64,000 nt of DNA. Origin: Crateriforma spongiae (GTDB lineage Bacteria; Planctomycetota; Planctomycetia; Pirellulales; Pirellulaceae). The DNA lies in assembly GCF_012290005.1 (NCBI RefSeq), contig NZ_JAAXMS010000002.1, positions 682,001 to 746,000 of the forward strand. Direction: 5' to 3'. The notes below the pieces were generated by a model. The model did not search any database and was not told the DNA's origin. It saw nothing but the letters and a program-made list of their open reading frames with translations. Of this stretch, positions 49,454-58,045 are shown one piece after another. A program made the translations under genes and the position numbers. Each line of letters starts with the position of its first letter. Position 1 is the first letter of the stretch.

Positions 49454-51088
49454 CTAGGCGGCTTCGCCCACCCAGCCGCGGATAACGTTGGCGGCGACCT
49501 CGGGATTCGATTCGACCAAGTTGACCAGTTCATCCTGTAGCGAACCGCCGGTGATGGTCATCTTTTCGCCATCCTCGGGTTTCTTTTCTTCGGGCGCCGG
49601 CGGTGCGGGCAGTTCCAAACCAAAGCCCTCGGTAAATTCCGCCGGTGTGTCCTTGCCGCCACCGGAAACAGCGGATCGTGCGACGAGCAGGGCAAACACA
49701 CCCAACAGCAACAGTGCGATGTTTTTCCAGGAATCGGCCAACCATGTCAGCGCCTGGCCGACCGTGTCCGCTTCCTCCACCACGGGGGTTCGCAAGTCGG
49801 GCATGTCGACGACGGTGACCAGCGGTCGTGCGTCTTCGCCGGCGGCGACTTGCGGCAACATCGGCGTGACCAGCCCCTGAATTTCTTTCTCGATCGTGTC
49901 CCGCAACACGTTCAGATCGGCCGTCGTGGCTTTGGGCAGCTCGTCGACCGGCGTGTCCGGGTTGTCCCGCATCTGTTGGTCCAGCCAGTATTTGTCGTAA
50001 TAGCTGGTGGGCAGCGTGATCGTGGCCGTCACCCGCGTGGGCAGCAGCCCCAGAGTCCGTGACTTTTCAAAGGTCTGGCCGACCACGCGATCACTTTCTT
50101 TCGTGTCGTCGCTCATCGTGGACGTTTGTGCCAAGTCTTCCAAGTTTCGCGCGCGATTGCCGATCGCGTTGGGTTCGGTCCCCGGAACGCCACCGACCAG
50201 CGGCCGATTGGATTGCTGCGAAATCTTGCGTGTCTTTTCGCTGACCGTCGTCGGCTGGGCGTCGTACTGGACACGGGTCTGTTCGGTGTCCAGCGTCGAA
50301 TCAATTTCCGCGTTGACTTCGACGACCACGCCTTCGATGTACGACAACTGTTTCATGATCTGGCGACGCGTGGCTTCTTCGACTTCGCGTTCACGACGAA
50401 TCCACGGGTCTTCTTCATCGGCCAAAGATGACGAATCGGGTGAATTCACGTCGGTCACGTTGACATCATTGACGTCCAGGCCGAACGCCTTGGCCACGTA
50501 TTCCCGAATCGTGTTGACCCGTCCGCGTTCCAGCGGCAGCGAACCTTCGGGGGTGATCATGACGGCGGCGGATTCGTCGCGTTTGGCCTGGAACGGCCGC
50601 CGTTCACCCTGGGTGTAGGTCACCACGGCGAAACGAATGTCATGCATTTGTTCCAGACTGCGGGCGATGTCCTGCTGTTTTCCGACCATCAACTTGGTCC
50701 GCACCATGACATCGGAATCAAACGGTCCGGCCGAATCCATCATGGCTTCCAGGTTGCTGCGCAGCCCTGGTGGCAGGCTGGCCGCGTCTTCCAGTGCGGC
50801 CAGGAATTGCGGCCTCTGCGACGCAGGCACACGCACACGACGGCCTTCGGTACGCCATCCGCTAAGCTGTGCCTGTCCAAACGCGACGTCCATCGCGTTC
50901 AGCTCCGATTCGGTGTGCACCGTGTCACCGAACAGGTACACCGTTTCGTCGGTGGTGCCGCCCTTGACCAAGAACGCAAGACTGACGGCGATCGCCGTCA
51001 CCAACAGCACCGCGATGACGCGGGACTGCATCGGCATGGCCAGAAAAACCTGGCGAGCCTGATCGTAAAGGTCACGAAAAAATGGCAC
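49454..51088 (-). CDS. fliF: Flagellar MS-ring protein FliF
   Basis: A 544-residue membrane protein forming the MS ring. TM1 near residues 24-42 (VIAVLLVTAIAVSLAFLVKG), ring-building periplasmic region with YVAKAFGLDVNDVNVTDVNS near 190, and TM2 near 450-466 (IALLLLGVFALLVARSAV). The C-terminal tail ends NLVESNPEVAANVIRGWVGE, the FliG-binding signature. Between fliE and fliG as usual. Confidence 0.94.
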   Translation of the reverse strand: MPFFRDLYDQARQVFLAMPMQSRVIAVLLVTAIAVSLAFLVKGGTTDETVYLFGDTVHTESELNAMDVAFGQAQLSGWRTEGRRVRVPASQRPQFLAALEDAASLPPGLRSNLEAMMDSAGPFDSDVMVRTKLMVGKQQDIARSLEQMHDIRFAVVTYTQGERRPFQAKRDESAAVMITPEGSLPLERGRVNTIREYVAKAFGLDVNDVNVTDVNSPDSSSLADEEDPWIRREREVEEATRRQIMKQLSYIEGVVVEVNAEIDSTLDTEQTRVQYDAQPTTVSEKTRKISQQSNRPLVGGVPGTEPNAIGNRARNLEDLAQTSTMSDDTKESDRVVGQTFEKSRTLGLLPTRVTATITLPTSYYDKYWLDQQMRDNPDTPVDELPKATTADLNVLRDTIEKEIQGLVTPMLPQVAAGEDARPLVTVVDMPDLRTPVVEEADTVGQALTWLADSWKNIALLLLGVFALLVARSAVSGGGKDTPAEFTEGFGLELPAPPAPEEKKPEDGEKMTITGGSLQDELVNLVESNPEVAANVIRGWVGEAA

Positions 51089-51160
51089 GGGATTGAATGA
51101 CTAAGAAAACGAACAGGTGATTGAATCGGAGCAGGCTTTCACCCGCGATGTCGATGACGT

Positions 51161-51463
51161 TTAGATTTGGATCTGCTGAACTTCGCGATAGGCTTCCATC
51201 AATTTGTTCCGGACCTGCAACAGCATGCGGAACGCCAAATCAGCCTTTTGAACGCTGGTCAAAACCTCCGCTTCGTTCACATCACCGCCGGTCAGCAATT
51301 GGTGAACGTTGTCGTCGGCGGTCAGCTGCATTTGGTTGACTTCGCTGACCTTTTCCCCCAACAACTCGGCGAACGACCCCATCGATTCGCTCGGTCGCGC
51401 CGGCGCGGCACCCATCGGATTGGGCGGCGGGGTCGGCGGTCGCAGCGATGGGATCGCGGGCAT
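51161..51463 (-). CDS. fliE: Flagellar hook-basal body protein FliE
   Basis: A 100-residue rod/MS-ring junction protein. Pro-rich N terminus (SLRPPTPPPNPMGAAPARPS), then FAELLGEKVSEVNQMQLTAD and the conserved C terminus VQKADLAFRMLLQVRNKLME with YREVQQIQI. ATG 51463 is the start; a TTG three codons earlier is possible. Downstream of flgC and upstream of fliF. Confidence 0.93.
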   Translation of the reverse strand: MPAIPSLRPPTPPPNPMGAAPARPSESMGSFAELLGEKVSEVNQMQLTADDNVHQLLTGGDVNEAEVLTSVQKADLAFRMLLQVRNKLMEAYREVQQIQI

Positions 51464-51514
51464 GACGGGCAAGAAAACCTAAGGGAACAAGGGAACGAGA
51501 CGCGGACAAAACGT

Positions 51515-51937
51515 TCAGGCCAGGATGGTCAGTCGTTCGCGGCCCATGTTCTTGGAAATTTCGATCACCCCGACGTTGGCTTCGTACGCCCGCGTGGTTT
51601 CCAACGCGTCGACCATCTGAGTCGTCAGATCAATGTTGGGATACGCGACATAGCCCTTCCATTTGCCGTCTTGAATCGCCAGCGGATGATTGGGCTGATA
51701 CCGGTACTGGGGCCCCGATTGGTCCTGCAGGATTTCTTTGACCTTGACGCCCGCAACCCCCTGGTCGTCACTGACGGTCGTGTCGGTTTGAAACACGACT
51801 TGGCGAGCCTTGTAGGGATTGGCCGCGCCGGTTTCGTCGGTCAGCGATGACATGTTGGCGATGTTGCCCGAGATCGCATTGAGCCGAGTACGCTGGGCGA
51901 CCAGCGCCGATGTGCTGATGTCCAATGAACTGATCAT
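51515..51937 (-). CDS. flgC: Flagellar basal-body rod protein FlgC
   Basis: A 140-residue rod protein. N-terminal motif MISSLDISTSALVAQRTRLN then AISGNIANMSSLTDETGAA with the rod N-I-A-N signature; middle NPYKARQVVFQ; C-terminal YPNIDLTTQMVDALETTRAY and NVGVIEISKNM. ATG 51937 starts right at the conserved N terminus; an open frame upstream overlaps flgB and is not used. It follows flgB by 37 bases. Confidence 0.95.
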   Translation of the reverse strand: MISSLDISTSALVAQRTRLNAISGNIANMSSLTDETGAANPYKARQVVFQTDTTVSDDQGVAGVKVKEILQDQSGPQYRYQPNHPLAIQDGKWKGYVAYPNIDLTTQMVDALETTRAYEANVGVIEISKNMGRERLTILA

Positions 51938-51974
51938 GAAAGCTTCCTGGTCAATGGGGACGAAACACGGGGGA

Positions 51975-52379
51975 TCATGTGGCGCGTTCGGTGATCGCGG
52001 CACGCAGCAACGCGAATTGGCTTCGCATCGTCGTGATGGCCATGCTTTGCAAGTGCTGGTTCTTGCCGATTTCGGTGACTTGCTGTTCCAACGACACGTC
52101 ACTGTCGTCGTGGTAAACGATTTGCTCGGTGGCCGCGCGTGGTCCGGAAAACACATCGTCGCGGGTAAAGGGGGTGACCGATCCGCTGGGACGATCGTTG
52201 TATCCGGCGATCGAATCCGACAATGCTTGTTGAAAGTCATCAACGCTGATGTCGCGGGCGCGATATCCGGGTGTCGACAAGTTGGCGATGTTGCTGGCCA
52301 GCAGGTCGTGTCGTTTCTGGGCAAAGTTCAGCGTTTCTTGCAACGCCGGCAGCGTGCCCGAATTCAAGATGCCAAACAT
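51975..52379 (-). CDS. flgB: Flagellar basal-body rod protein FlgB
   Basis: A 134-residue proximal rod protein. NFAQKRHDLLASNIANLSTP near residue 19, with GYRARDISVDDFQQAL, is the flagellar rod signature. C terminus has VSLEQQVTEIGKNQHLQSMA. First gene of the flgB-to-flgE block; 42 bases separate it from the HATPase-like gene upstream, so the promoter may lie further up. Confidence 0.95.
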   Translation of the reverse strand: MFGILNSGTLPALQETLNFAQKRHDLLASNIANLSTPGYRARDISVDDFQQALSDSIAGYNDRPSGSVTPFTRDDVFSGPRAATEQIVYHDDSDVSLEQQVTEIGKNQHLQSMAITTMRSQFALLRAAITERAT

Positions 52380-52421
52380 GCGTGTTTCCTCACCCGATGA
52401 ACGTCGTTGATCTTGCCCGAA

Positions 52422-52868
52422 TCAGGCGGCGCGCCGAATCGAACGGGTCTCGGGTTTTTGCGATGCCGCTGATCGCTGTGGAAAGACGATCGTGACCGCT
52501 GCCCCGCCCTGGGGACAGTTTTGCCAGTTCAGCTTCGCGCCGGCTTCGGCGACCGCGATCGGAATGCTGCGAGATCGCTTGTCGATGTCCGGACCGTCGT
52601 CGGCGATTTCCAATTCCACCGCCGAATCCGTCTGGCACGCGGTGATCATCAAATCCCCGCCGGCATCCAATTCGGCCAAAACCTGCGACGCGATCGAACG
52701 CACCACTCGAGTGGTCAATGCCGGATCAGCCGGTACGGGAATCGACGGGTCGATGTCGACTTCCAAACAGACCGGCGCCGGATGCGCCATCAGCATGGGG
52801 GCCGTGACGGTTTCGACCAGAAGGGCTAAAGAAACACTGGCACCCGGGTCGATGGAAAGATGTGACAT
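52422..52868 (-). CDS. HATPase-like (histidine-kinase/anti-sigma-type) stand-alone protein
   Basis: A 148-residue protein with no phosphoacceptor or membrane part. It resembles a lone GHKL/HATPase_c domain: helix TTRVVRSIASQVLAELDAGG near 52 at the N-box position, strand LMITACQTDSAVELEIADDG near 72 with D-D-G at the G1-box position, and GAAVTIVFPQRSA at the end like a terminal 'G.T..ltLP' strand. The N-box Asn is not apparent and no clear G2 GxGxG is seen, so ATP binding may be lost. It lies directly upstream of flgB on the same strand. Identification is tentative. Confidence 0.6.
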   Translation of the reverse strand: MSHLSIDPGASVSLALLVETVTAPMLMAHPAPVCLEVDIDPSIPVPADPALTTRVVRSIASQVLAELDAGGDLMITACQTDSAVELEIADDGPDIDKRSRSIPIAVAEAGAKLNWQNCPQGGAAVTIVFPQRSAASQKPETRSIRRAA

Positions 52869-53023
52869 GATCCGCTCGCGTCTTGCGTCGATGGCTGGTG
52901 GTCATTCGTCGCCGTAACAGTGCGACGTGTTCGAGCCATAACAATTGCGCGAAGGCCGGGGCAAGCCCGATCGTGCCAACCGTGGCGGTCTGCGGTGGAT
53001 CGGCCAACGCGTGCCAGGGCGGT

Positions 53024-53989
53024 TCAGCGGCTGTCCGCGATACGGTCCAGCATTCCCGCCGGGTCGTTGATCGGCTGACGCGGCGTGTGGGCTGCATCGA
53101 CCAGACCGGCCAAGAAACGATGGGCTTCGCTGCGAATGGGCTCGGGAACGTCCAGTCGATCCACTTCTTGGCCGATCTTGGCCACCCAGTCTCGCAGAGA
53201 CGGCAAATGGCGGTCTTCGATCCAGCCTTCGACCGCACGGCGGGCAAAAAGTTCGTCCAGCGGTCGGCGAGCCTTGGCAAAGTGGTCGTGCTGCAACAAC
53301 GCCGGCCAATTCAGACGACCAGAAATCGGATCCAGTTGCTGTGGCGACAATCCCATCGCGTCAGGTCCGATCCCGTTGGCGTCCGCGGCCGGTTCGGTTG
53401 CCGCATCGGCCCAGTGTCCGGTCAGTTCCCAGCCATCCGGCAATTGCCAACCTCCAGGAATCTGTGGAACCATGGCCGCGGCGGCCTTGCGTGCCATCGC
53501 CCGTTCGTAGACACGCCCGAAACGCGATTCACGATTGATTTGTTGTCGTTCTTGGCGCGCCAGCAAAGCGTCGATGCCGTTTTGCATCGCGGCACTGCGG
53601 GCAACTTCCCACTGGGTTTGCGCTTGGGCATGGTTCAAGTTGGCGACGCCCAGGCTGCGGATCACATCGGCACGGCCGTGCAACACGTTGGCATAACTGT
53701 TGATCAATCCCGATCGGTACGGCGACGACACCCCGTACGCATAGCCGCCCCAGGGCCGATAACCACAGCCGACGTGCCGGTACCCGACGACATACTTCTT
53801 CGCCGCATAGCGATCGGCCGAATCGTGATGAAAGTGGTGTTTTGCGGCATGCCCCAGCCCGCCGGGGTTTCCCGCCGATGCCAGACCGCCACCGCAGGCC
53901 AAAACAAGGGCACCGGCCAACAGCAACCCGCGGGCGGCGGTGGCGCGAATTTGGGACGAAAGGAAGCAAATCGGGCTGCGAAGTGACAC
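53024..53989 (-). CDS. Exported protein of unknown function, upstream of the flagellar block
   Basis: A 321-residue protein. GTG 53989 gives a signal peptide with hydrophobic core AARGLLLAGALVLACGGGLA. After it a His/Gly/Tyr-rich segment (AKKYVVGYRHVGCGYRPWGG) and helical regions rich in Arg/Gln/Ala (LLARQERQQINRESRFGRVY). A C-terminal part holds LSPQQLDPISGRLNWPALLQ and an alpha-helical end (SEAHRFLAGLVDAAHTPRQP). No known family. It is separated from the HATPase-like gene by 155 bases, on the same strand. Confidence 0.65.
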   Translation of the reverse strand: MSLRSPICFLSSQIRATAARGLLLAGALVLACGGGLASAGNPGGLGHAAKHHFHHDSADRYAAKKYVVGYRHVGCGYRPWGGYAYGVSSPYRSGLINSYANVLHGRADVIRSLGVANLNHAQAQTQWEVARSAAMQNGIDALLARQERQQINRESRFGRVYERAMARKAAAAMVPQIPGGWQLPDGWELTGHWADAATEPAADANGIGPDAMGLSPQQLDPISGRLNWPALLQHDHFAKARRPLDELFARRAVEGWIEDRHLPSLRDWVAKIGQEVDRLDVPEPIRSEAHRFLAGLVDAAHTPRQPINDPAGMLDRIADSR

Positions 53990-54197
53990 GGCGTGGTTCC
54001 CCCGAACGACGGATGTGAAAGAACGTGCAACCTGGCCGAAAGGAAAATCGCTTTCACCCCAAGGGCGGTTCAGCGATCGGCCAACGTTCATCCAAGCGGG
54101 CAACCACCACCGTTGTGACAGACTTTCGCCGAAAATTGTCAGCGACGACGAATTGATGCCGGATTCGGCGGGAAAACCGGGGATTCCAGGCCACTGA

Positions 54198-54683
54198 TCA
54201 GTCGCTGCTCAGGTCCAAAGAATCGCCGGACGATCCCGAATACTGCTGCGTTTGATATCCCGCTGACACGCTGGCATAGCGATTGACGGCGGTCTGTTTG
54301 CTGTGCTGGGTCGTCATCTGTCGTTGCACGTCGTCCCGACTGGTCGACAGCCGCTGCTCGCATTCTTTTTCGAACTGAATCAGCTCCAGCAACCGTTCTT
54401 CGGACTGTTTGTGCAGACGGATCGTTCGCTGCCGCAACGTCGGGTCACTCCAAGACCGTCGTTCCGGATCGACGTCGGCTTGGGTGGCGACCTTGTTGGA
54501 CAAGTCCGACAGTTCACGCAGTGGCGGTTGCTTCTTGGCCAACACATTCATCAGCTCGGACATGCGACCGCCGTCGATCGCGTCGGACTGTTGCCGGGTC
54601 CATTCAAACAGTTCATCGATCAGTTCAGACCGACGCTGGACCCACACGGCCAACTGATCGCCGTGGACGATTTCCGATTCCAT
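54198..54683 (-). CDS. Coiled-coil FlgN-like protein
   Basis: A 161-residue protein. ATG 54683 follows GGAGACAACTTC (good ribosome binding site), giving MESEIVHGDQLAVWVQRRSE. It is mostly helical with coiled coil in residues ~15-110 (SELIDELFEWTRQQSDAIDG, KQSEERLLELIQFEKECEQ) and a Ser/Gln-rich tail. The size, helical profile and K-Q-P-x-L-x-E-L pattern (AKKQPPLRELSDLS) resemble FlgN-type export chaperones, in which '.L...l..Kq.lL.eL' recurs. It sits between the TPR giant and the exported protein, just upstream of the flagellar block. FlgN assignment is tentative. Confidence 0.6.
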   Translation of the reverse strand: MESEIVHGDQLAVWVQRRSELIDELFEWTRQQSDAIDGGRMSELMNVLAKKQPPLRELSDLSNKVATQADVDPERRSWSDPTLRQRTIRLHKQSEERLLELIQFEKECEQRLSTSRDDVQRQMTTQHSKQTAVNRYASVSAGYQTQQYSGSSGDSLDLSSD

Positions 54684-54758
54684 GAAGTTGTCTCCGTGCC
54701 TGAAAAGTTTTGTTTCCAATCTGTGCGAGGCATCCCGCCCGGCCCTGGTCGCCCTGCC

Positions 54759-57569
54759 CTAGCCCGTCACGCCCAATCGGTATTCACCCAGCCGTGTGCC
54801 GCCCGCCATGCTGTCCATCCATTGCAGGTAACGTTGCCAGCCGCCGCGATCGAATCGGGTCGTACGATCAAATTCCGAATCCAGTTCCGGCGGGATTTTG
54901 GACAGCACCGACAAGGCTTGCTTGATCAACAGATCCGCTTCACGGGTTCGCCCCATTTTCCGAACACACTGGGCCTGTCCCAAGATCGCCTCCAGCGCCG
55001 GCGGCTGATTCATGTAACGCAGTGAGATCGCCCGATACGCGGTCGACGCTTCATCCAGTCGCCCCATTTCCAACAGCGTGTCGGCTTCGGACATCAAACA
55101 GTTCCGCAAGATCACATCGGCGCGTGCCGACAAAGGTTGTTCTTCTTCGCGACGTTCATACAGTTGTCTCAGCTGTGTGAATCCCTCCAGGGCCGCCAAC
55201 AATTCCGCTTCACTGCGTTGCCGCGACGTTCGGCGTGCGGCGTCCAACAGCGACGGGTCGTCCGCTTCGGTGGCCGCCCAGCGAGCCGCGAGTGCATGAG
55301 TCCGTGCCAACAGATAGGCCGTTGTTTCGGCGCGACGTTCCGGCCAATATCGCTGGACCGCTTCATCCAACACGCGAATGGTTTCCTGCAACAGTTCATC
55401 GTTCTGGCGATACAGTTCGATCTTTTCGGCATCGCTTTGGTCCGACGATTCCAGATCCGCCACCGTGATCTGTTCGTACAGCAATTCACCCAGTGAATAC
55501 ATCGAATCACGCCACGCGGGGCTGTCCGGCCGCAGGTCGCCATCTTGCAGGTTCGCGTGCAGAAAGTCCTTCGCTAGCTGGACATAATCGATCGCGTCGA
55601 TATCGGTGACCGCCTCGGCATCTTCGTCCTGCAGACGACGCCGTCGCTGTTCGCGATTGGCCAATTCGATTGACGCCAGTGCGGCCATCAACCGAGCGTC
55701 ATAGCGCAACGGATCCCGTTCGAATTCGACGATGCACGTCTCAAACGCGTCGATGGCTTCCTCGGCCCGGTCTTCGGCCAGCAGGGCCCGTCCCAGAGCG
55801 ATCAGACCACGCGGCTGGCGTCGCCGTTGTTCGTATCGCAGATAATCCTGCAACATGTTGATGCTGCGTGAAAAGTGCCGACCTTGTTGATAGGCCTGAA
55901 TCGCCGACCACAGCAGATCCAAATACTCCGGTTCATTGAAGCGCAACTTGGCTGCTTGATGAAAGGCATCGCCGGCGGAATGGTATCGGTGCCGAGCGAC
56001 CTGAAAGGTGGAACGATCGATTTCACCGCCCGCGGCGTCGGCAAGGGTGGCCTGGGCCCACTGCAAATAGCCTTGCCCTTCTTCTTCCAGGGACTCGCTG
56101 CTGGAATAAAGCGGTGACAATGACCTGGCGGTTTCGATGGCCGATTCGAATTCGTTTTTTCGACGTAAAACTTCGATCGCCGCGCTCAATCGTTTGCGAA
56201 ATTCGTCTTTCGTGATCAGCGACGAATCGAATCGGTCGGTGCTGCCCAGTTCGTGCATCATGTAACGGGTCGTCTGCACGACTTCCTCACCACGGCCTTG
56301 ATCGGCCAGCAGTTCAATTTCGCGGATTCCACCCACCAACGCGGCGGCGCCGAAGGGACGTTGCTGGCGGACGGACGTCAATTGGGCAATGGCCAGTTCC
56401 AAATCGCCCTGCAATTGATACGCGCGGGCGGCCAACAACCGGGCTTGGGATCCGATGCGGGGTTCGGCTTCGCGTTGCAGCCGATTCATTTCGACCAGCA
56501 CCGGTTCAAAACGACTGGCGATCGCTTGTTTGATTCGTGGGTCCTCATCACGACCGCTGGTCCATGCGGACGATCCCGTCGCACCACCGGCCGATGAGGC
56601 CATGGATTCGTTCAGATCAAAATCTTCCACCGTTTGGTCGATCTGTCGCTGAGCGTTCAGCAGACGAAATTCGTCGCGAAAGGAAGCTAAACGTGTTTGG
56701 GTTGCCAAATCGGATGCATTGAATTTGGCGAATTCGCCATCGATGATCGCTTTGGCGTCCTGCCAACGTGCCATCGCCAACAACGCACGCGTTCGAATCA
56801 ACTGGCCTTGGCGCTGCTGTTCCTCGCTTAGCGTCGGCAAGGACAGAAATGTCTTGATGGTATCCAGCGACTTCTGCGCGCCACCGATCTTCAGCCTCAG
56901 TTGTGCCGACGCCAATAGCGGCAACAGATCTCGCCGCATCGTTTGGTCCCGCTCGATCGCCTTATCAAGGGCGTCGGCCGCCGCGGCGTATTCGCCGGTC
57001 GATAGCAAAGCCAACCCCAACAATCGGTTGCCTTCCGCTTCGCGTCCATCGGGAAAACCTTTTTCCGACGCTTCCTTTAGGTAGGGCACCGCGTCGGAAT
57101 GGATCTCTCGTCGTGCCGCGGTTCCGGTGGCACTTTCGGACAACGCCATCTTTCCGGCGCCGACCAGAAAGGCTCGCAATGCCCGCAGCGAACCAGCGTC
57201 GTCTTTCGTTTCCGGTGCAACCGCGGGTTCTGCGGCGTCGCCGTTTTCTGTGGGATCGTCCGGGGGCTCCGCCGGTTCTTCGACGATTCGTTCGCCAGGA
57301 TCGCCTTCGGGCGGCAGTTCGGATTCCAATTCCCCCAGTTCGACTTGTTCGGCGATTTTGCCTGCGATGATCGGTTGTCCCTGCAGGTACTGGTCCATCG
57401 CCAGTTGCAGACGTCGACCGTCGTCCGGTGGACCGCTGCCCAGCCAGATCGACGCAATGCCGGCGAATCCCATCAGTGCACTCAGACCGGCGATCCCGAC
57501 GAACACGACCGGCCAAGGGAAACCCGACTTGGGTGCGGCGGCATCGGTTGCGTCAGGCGTATCGGCCAT
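54759..57569 (-). CDS. Membrane-anchored TPR protein, 936 residues
   Basis: A large protein with one N-terminal transmembrane helix (WPVVFVGIAGLSALMGFAGI near residues 19-43), an acidic Pro-rich stretch (~75-125), then about 800 residues of helical TPR-type repeats, e.g. RLLGLALLSTGEYAAAADAL near 186, GLIALGRALLAEDRAEEAID near 590 and TLLEMGRLDEASTAYRAISL near 832. It probably acts as a periplasmic assembly scaffold. Same strand as the flagellar genes, 75 bases upstream of the FlgN-like gene. No known family beyond TPR. Confidence 0.8.
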   Translation of the reverse strand: MADTPDATDAAAPKSGFPWPVVFVGIAGLSALMGFAGIASIWLGSGPPDDGRRLQLAMDQYLQGQPIIAGKIAEQVELGELESELPPEGDPGERIVEEPAEPPDDPTENGDAAEPAVAPETKDDAGSLRALRAFLVGAGKMALSESATGTAARREIHSDAVPYLKEASEKGFPDGREAEGNRLLGLALLSTGEYAAAADALDKAIERDQTMRRDLLPLLASAQLRLKIGGAQKSLDTIKTFLSLPTLSEEQQRQGQLIRTRALLAMARWQDAKAIIDGEFAKFNASDLATQTRLASFRDEFRLLNAQRQIDQTVEDFDLNESMASSAGGATGSSAWTSGRDEDPRIKQAIASRFEPVLVEMNRLQREAEPRIGSQARLLAARAYQLQGDLELAIAQLTSVRQQRPFGAAALVGGIREIELLADQGRGEEVVQTTRYMMHELGSTDRFDSSLITKDEFRKRLSAAIEVLRRKNEFESAIETARSLSPLYSSSESLEEEGQGYLQWAQATLADAAGGEIDRSTFQVARHRYHSAGDAFHQAAKLRFNEPEYLDLLWSAIQAYQQGRHFSRSINMLQDYLRYEQRRRQPRGLIALGRALLAEDRAEEAIDAFETCIVEFERDPLRYDARLMAALASIELANREQRRRRLQDEDAEAVTDIDAIDYVQLAKDFLHANLQDGDLRPDSPAWRDSMYSLGELLYEQITVADLESSDQSDAEKIELYRQNDELLQETIRVLDEAVQRYWPERRAETTAYLLARTHALAARWAATEADDPSLLDAARRTSRQRSEAELLAALEGFTQLRQLYERREEEQPLSARADVILRNCLMSEADTLLEMGRLDEASTAYRAISLRYMNQPPALEAILGQAQCVRKMGRTREADLLIKQALSVLSKIPPELDSEFDRTTRFDRGGWQRYLQWMDSMAGGTRLGEYRLGVTG

Positions 57570-58045
57570 CCCGGCAGGGTCCCATCGGTGGACATAGAAT
57601 TCGTCGACGATCCGTTTTCGACGGTCTGCATCCCTACCAAGATTCCTGTTTCACGCACAAGGCGGATCCGCACGGTGGCTGGCCCCCGCGAGGGCCGGTT
57701 CGTCGGCCCACCGTCGCGTCGCCGAGCGGCCTGAAGACGGACGCAGTGTCGCGGCACAGGAATTGTTTGCGGTGATTCTCCTTGGCGAAGGCGGGTGGAA
57801 TTACCATACTGAGCGTTCAGGGCGTCATGGCCACCCGGGACGTTTCCGCGTCACGCCGGCGGTCGCGTGCCTGCCGACCCACCCACCGTTGACAGATGTG
57901 CACGTCGCCAGATTCGGGGACGTCGTACGTTCGGCTTCTTGATCCAAGCCGATCGGCTGCGGATCGATCTTTCGCCCGCCACCGGCATCGCACGTCCCAC
58001 CATGCATCTGTCTTTTTGCCCAAGTGAGCTTGGAGTTCTCGTTTC
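57570..58045 (+). other. Divergent intergenic region with potential structure
   Basis: 476 bases between the TPR giant (leftward) and the DoxX-like gene (rightward). Inverted repeats at 57673-57713 (outer CGGTGG / CCACCG, inner GGCCC / GGGCC) could form a branched structure. GCCGAGCGGCCTGAAGACGG at 57720-57740 looks like a tRNA D-arm but no matching acceptor or T-arm follows. No gene was recognised. Confidence 0.4.

Noticed and set aside
52960-53020. Sigma-54-like promoter elements upstream of the HATPase-like gene (two TGGCACG on the minus strand)
   Set aside because: The distance from GG to the downstream GC is off by one or more bases in both cases compared with the -24/-12 spacing.
57720-57760. 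tRNA-like D-arm sequence
   Set aside because: No acceptor-stem pairing and no GTTCGAATCC-type T-arm at the expected distance.
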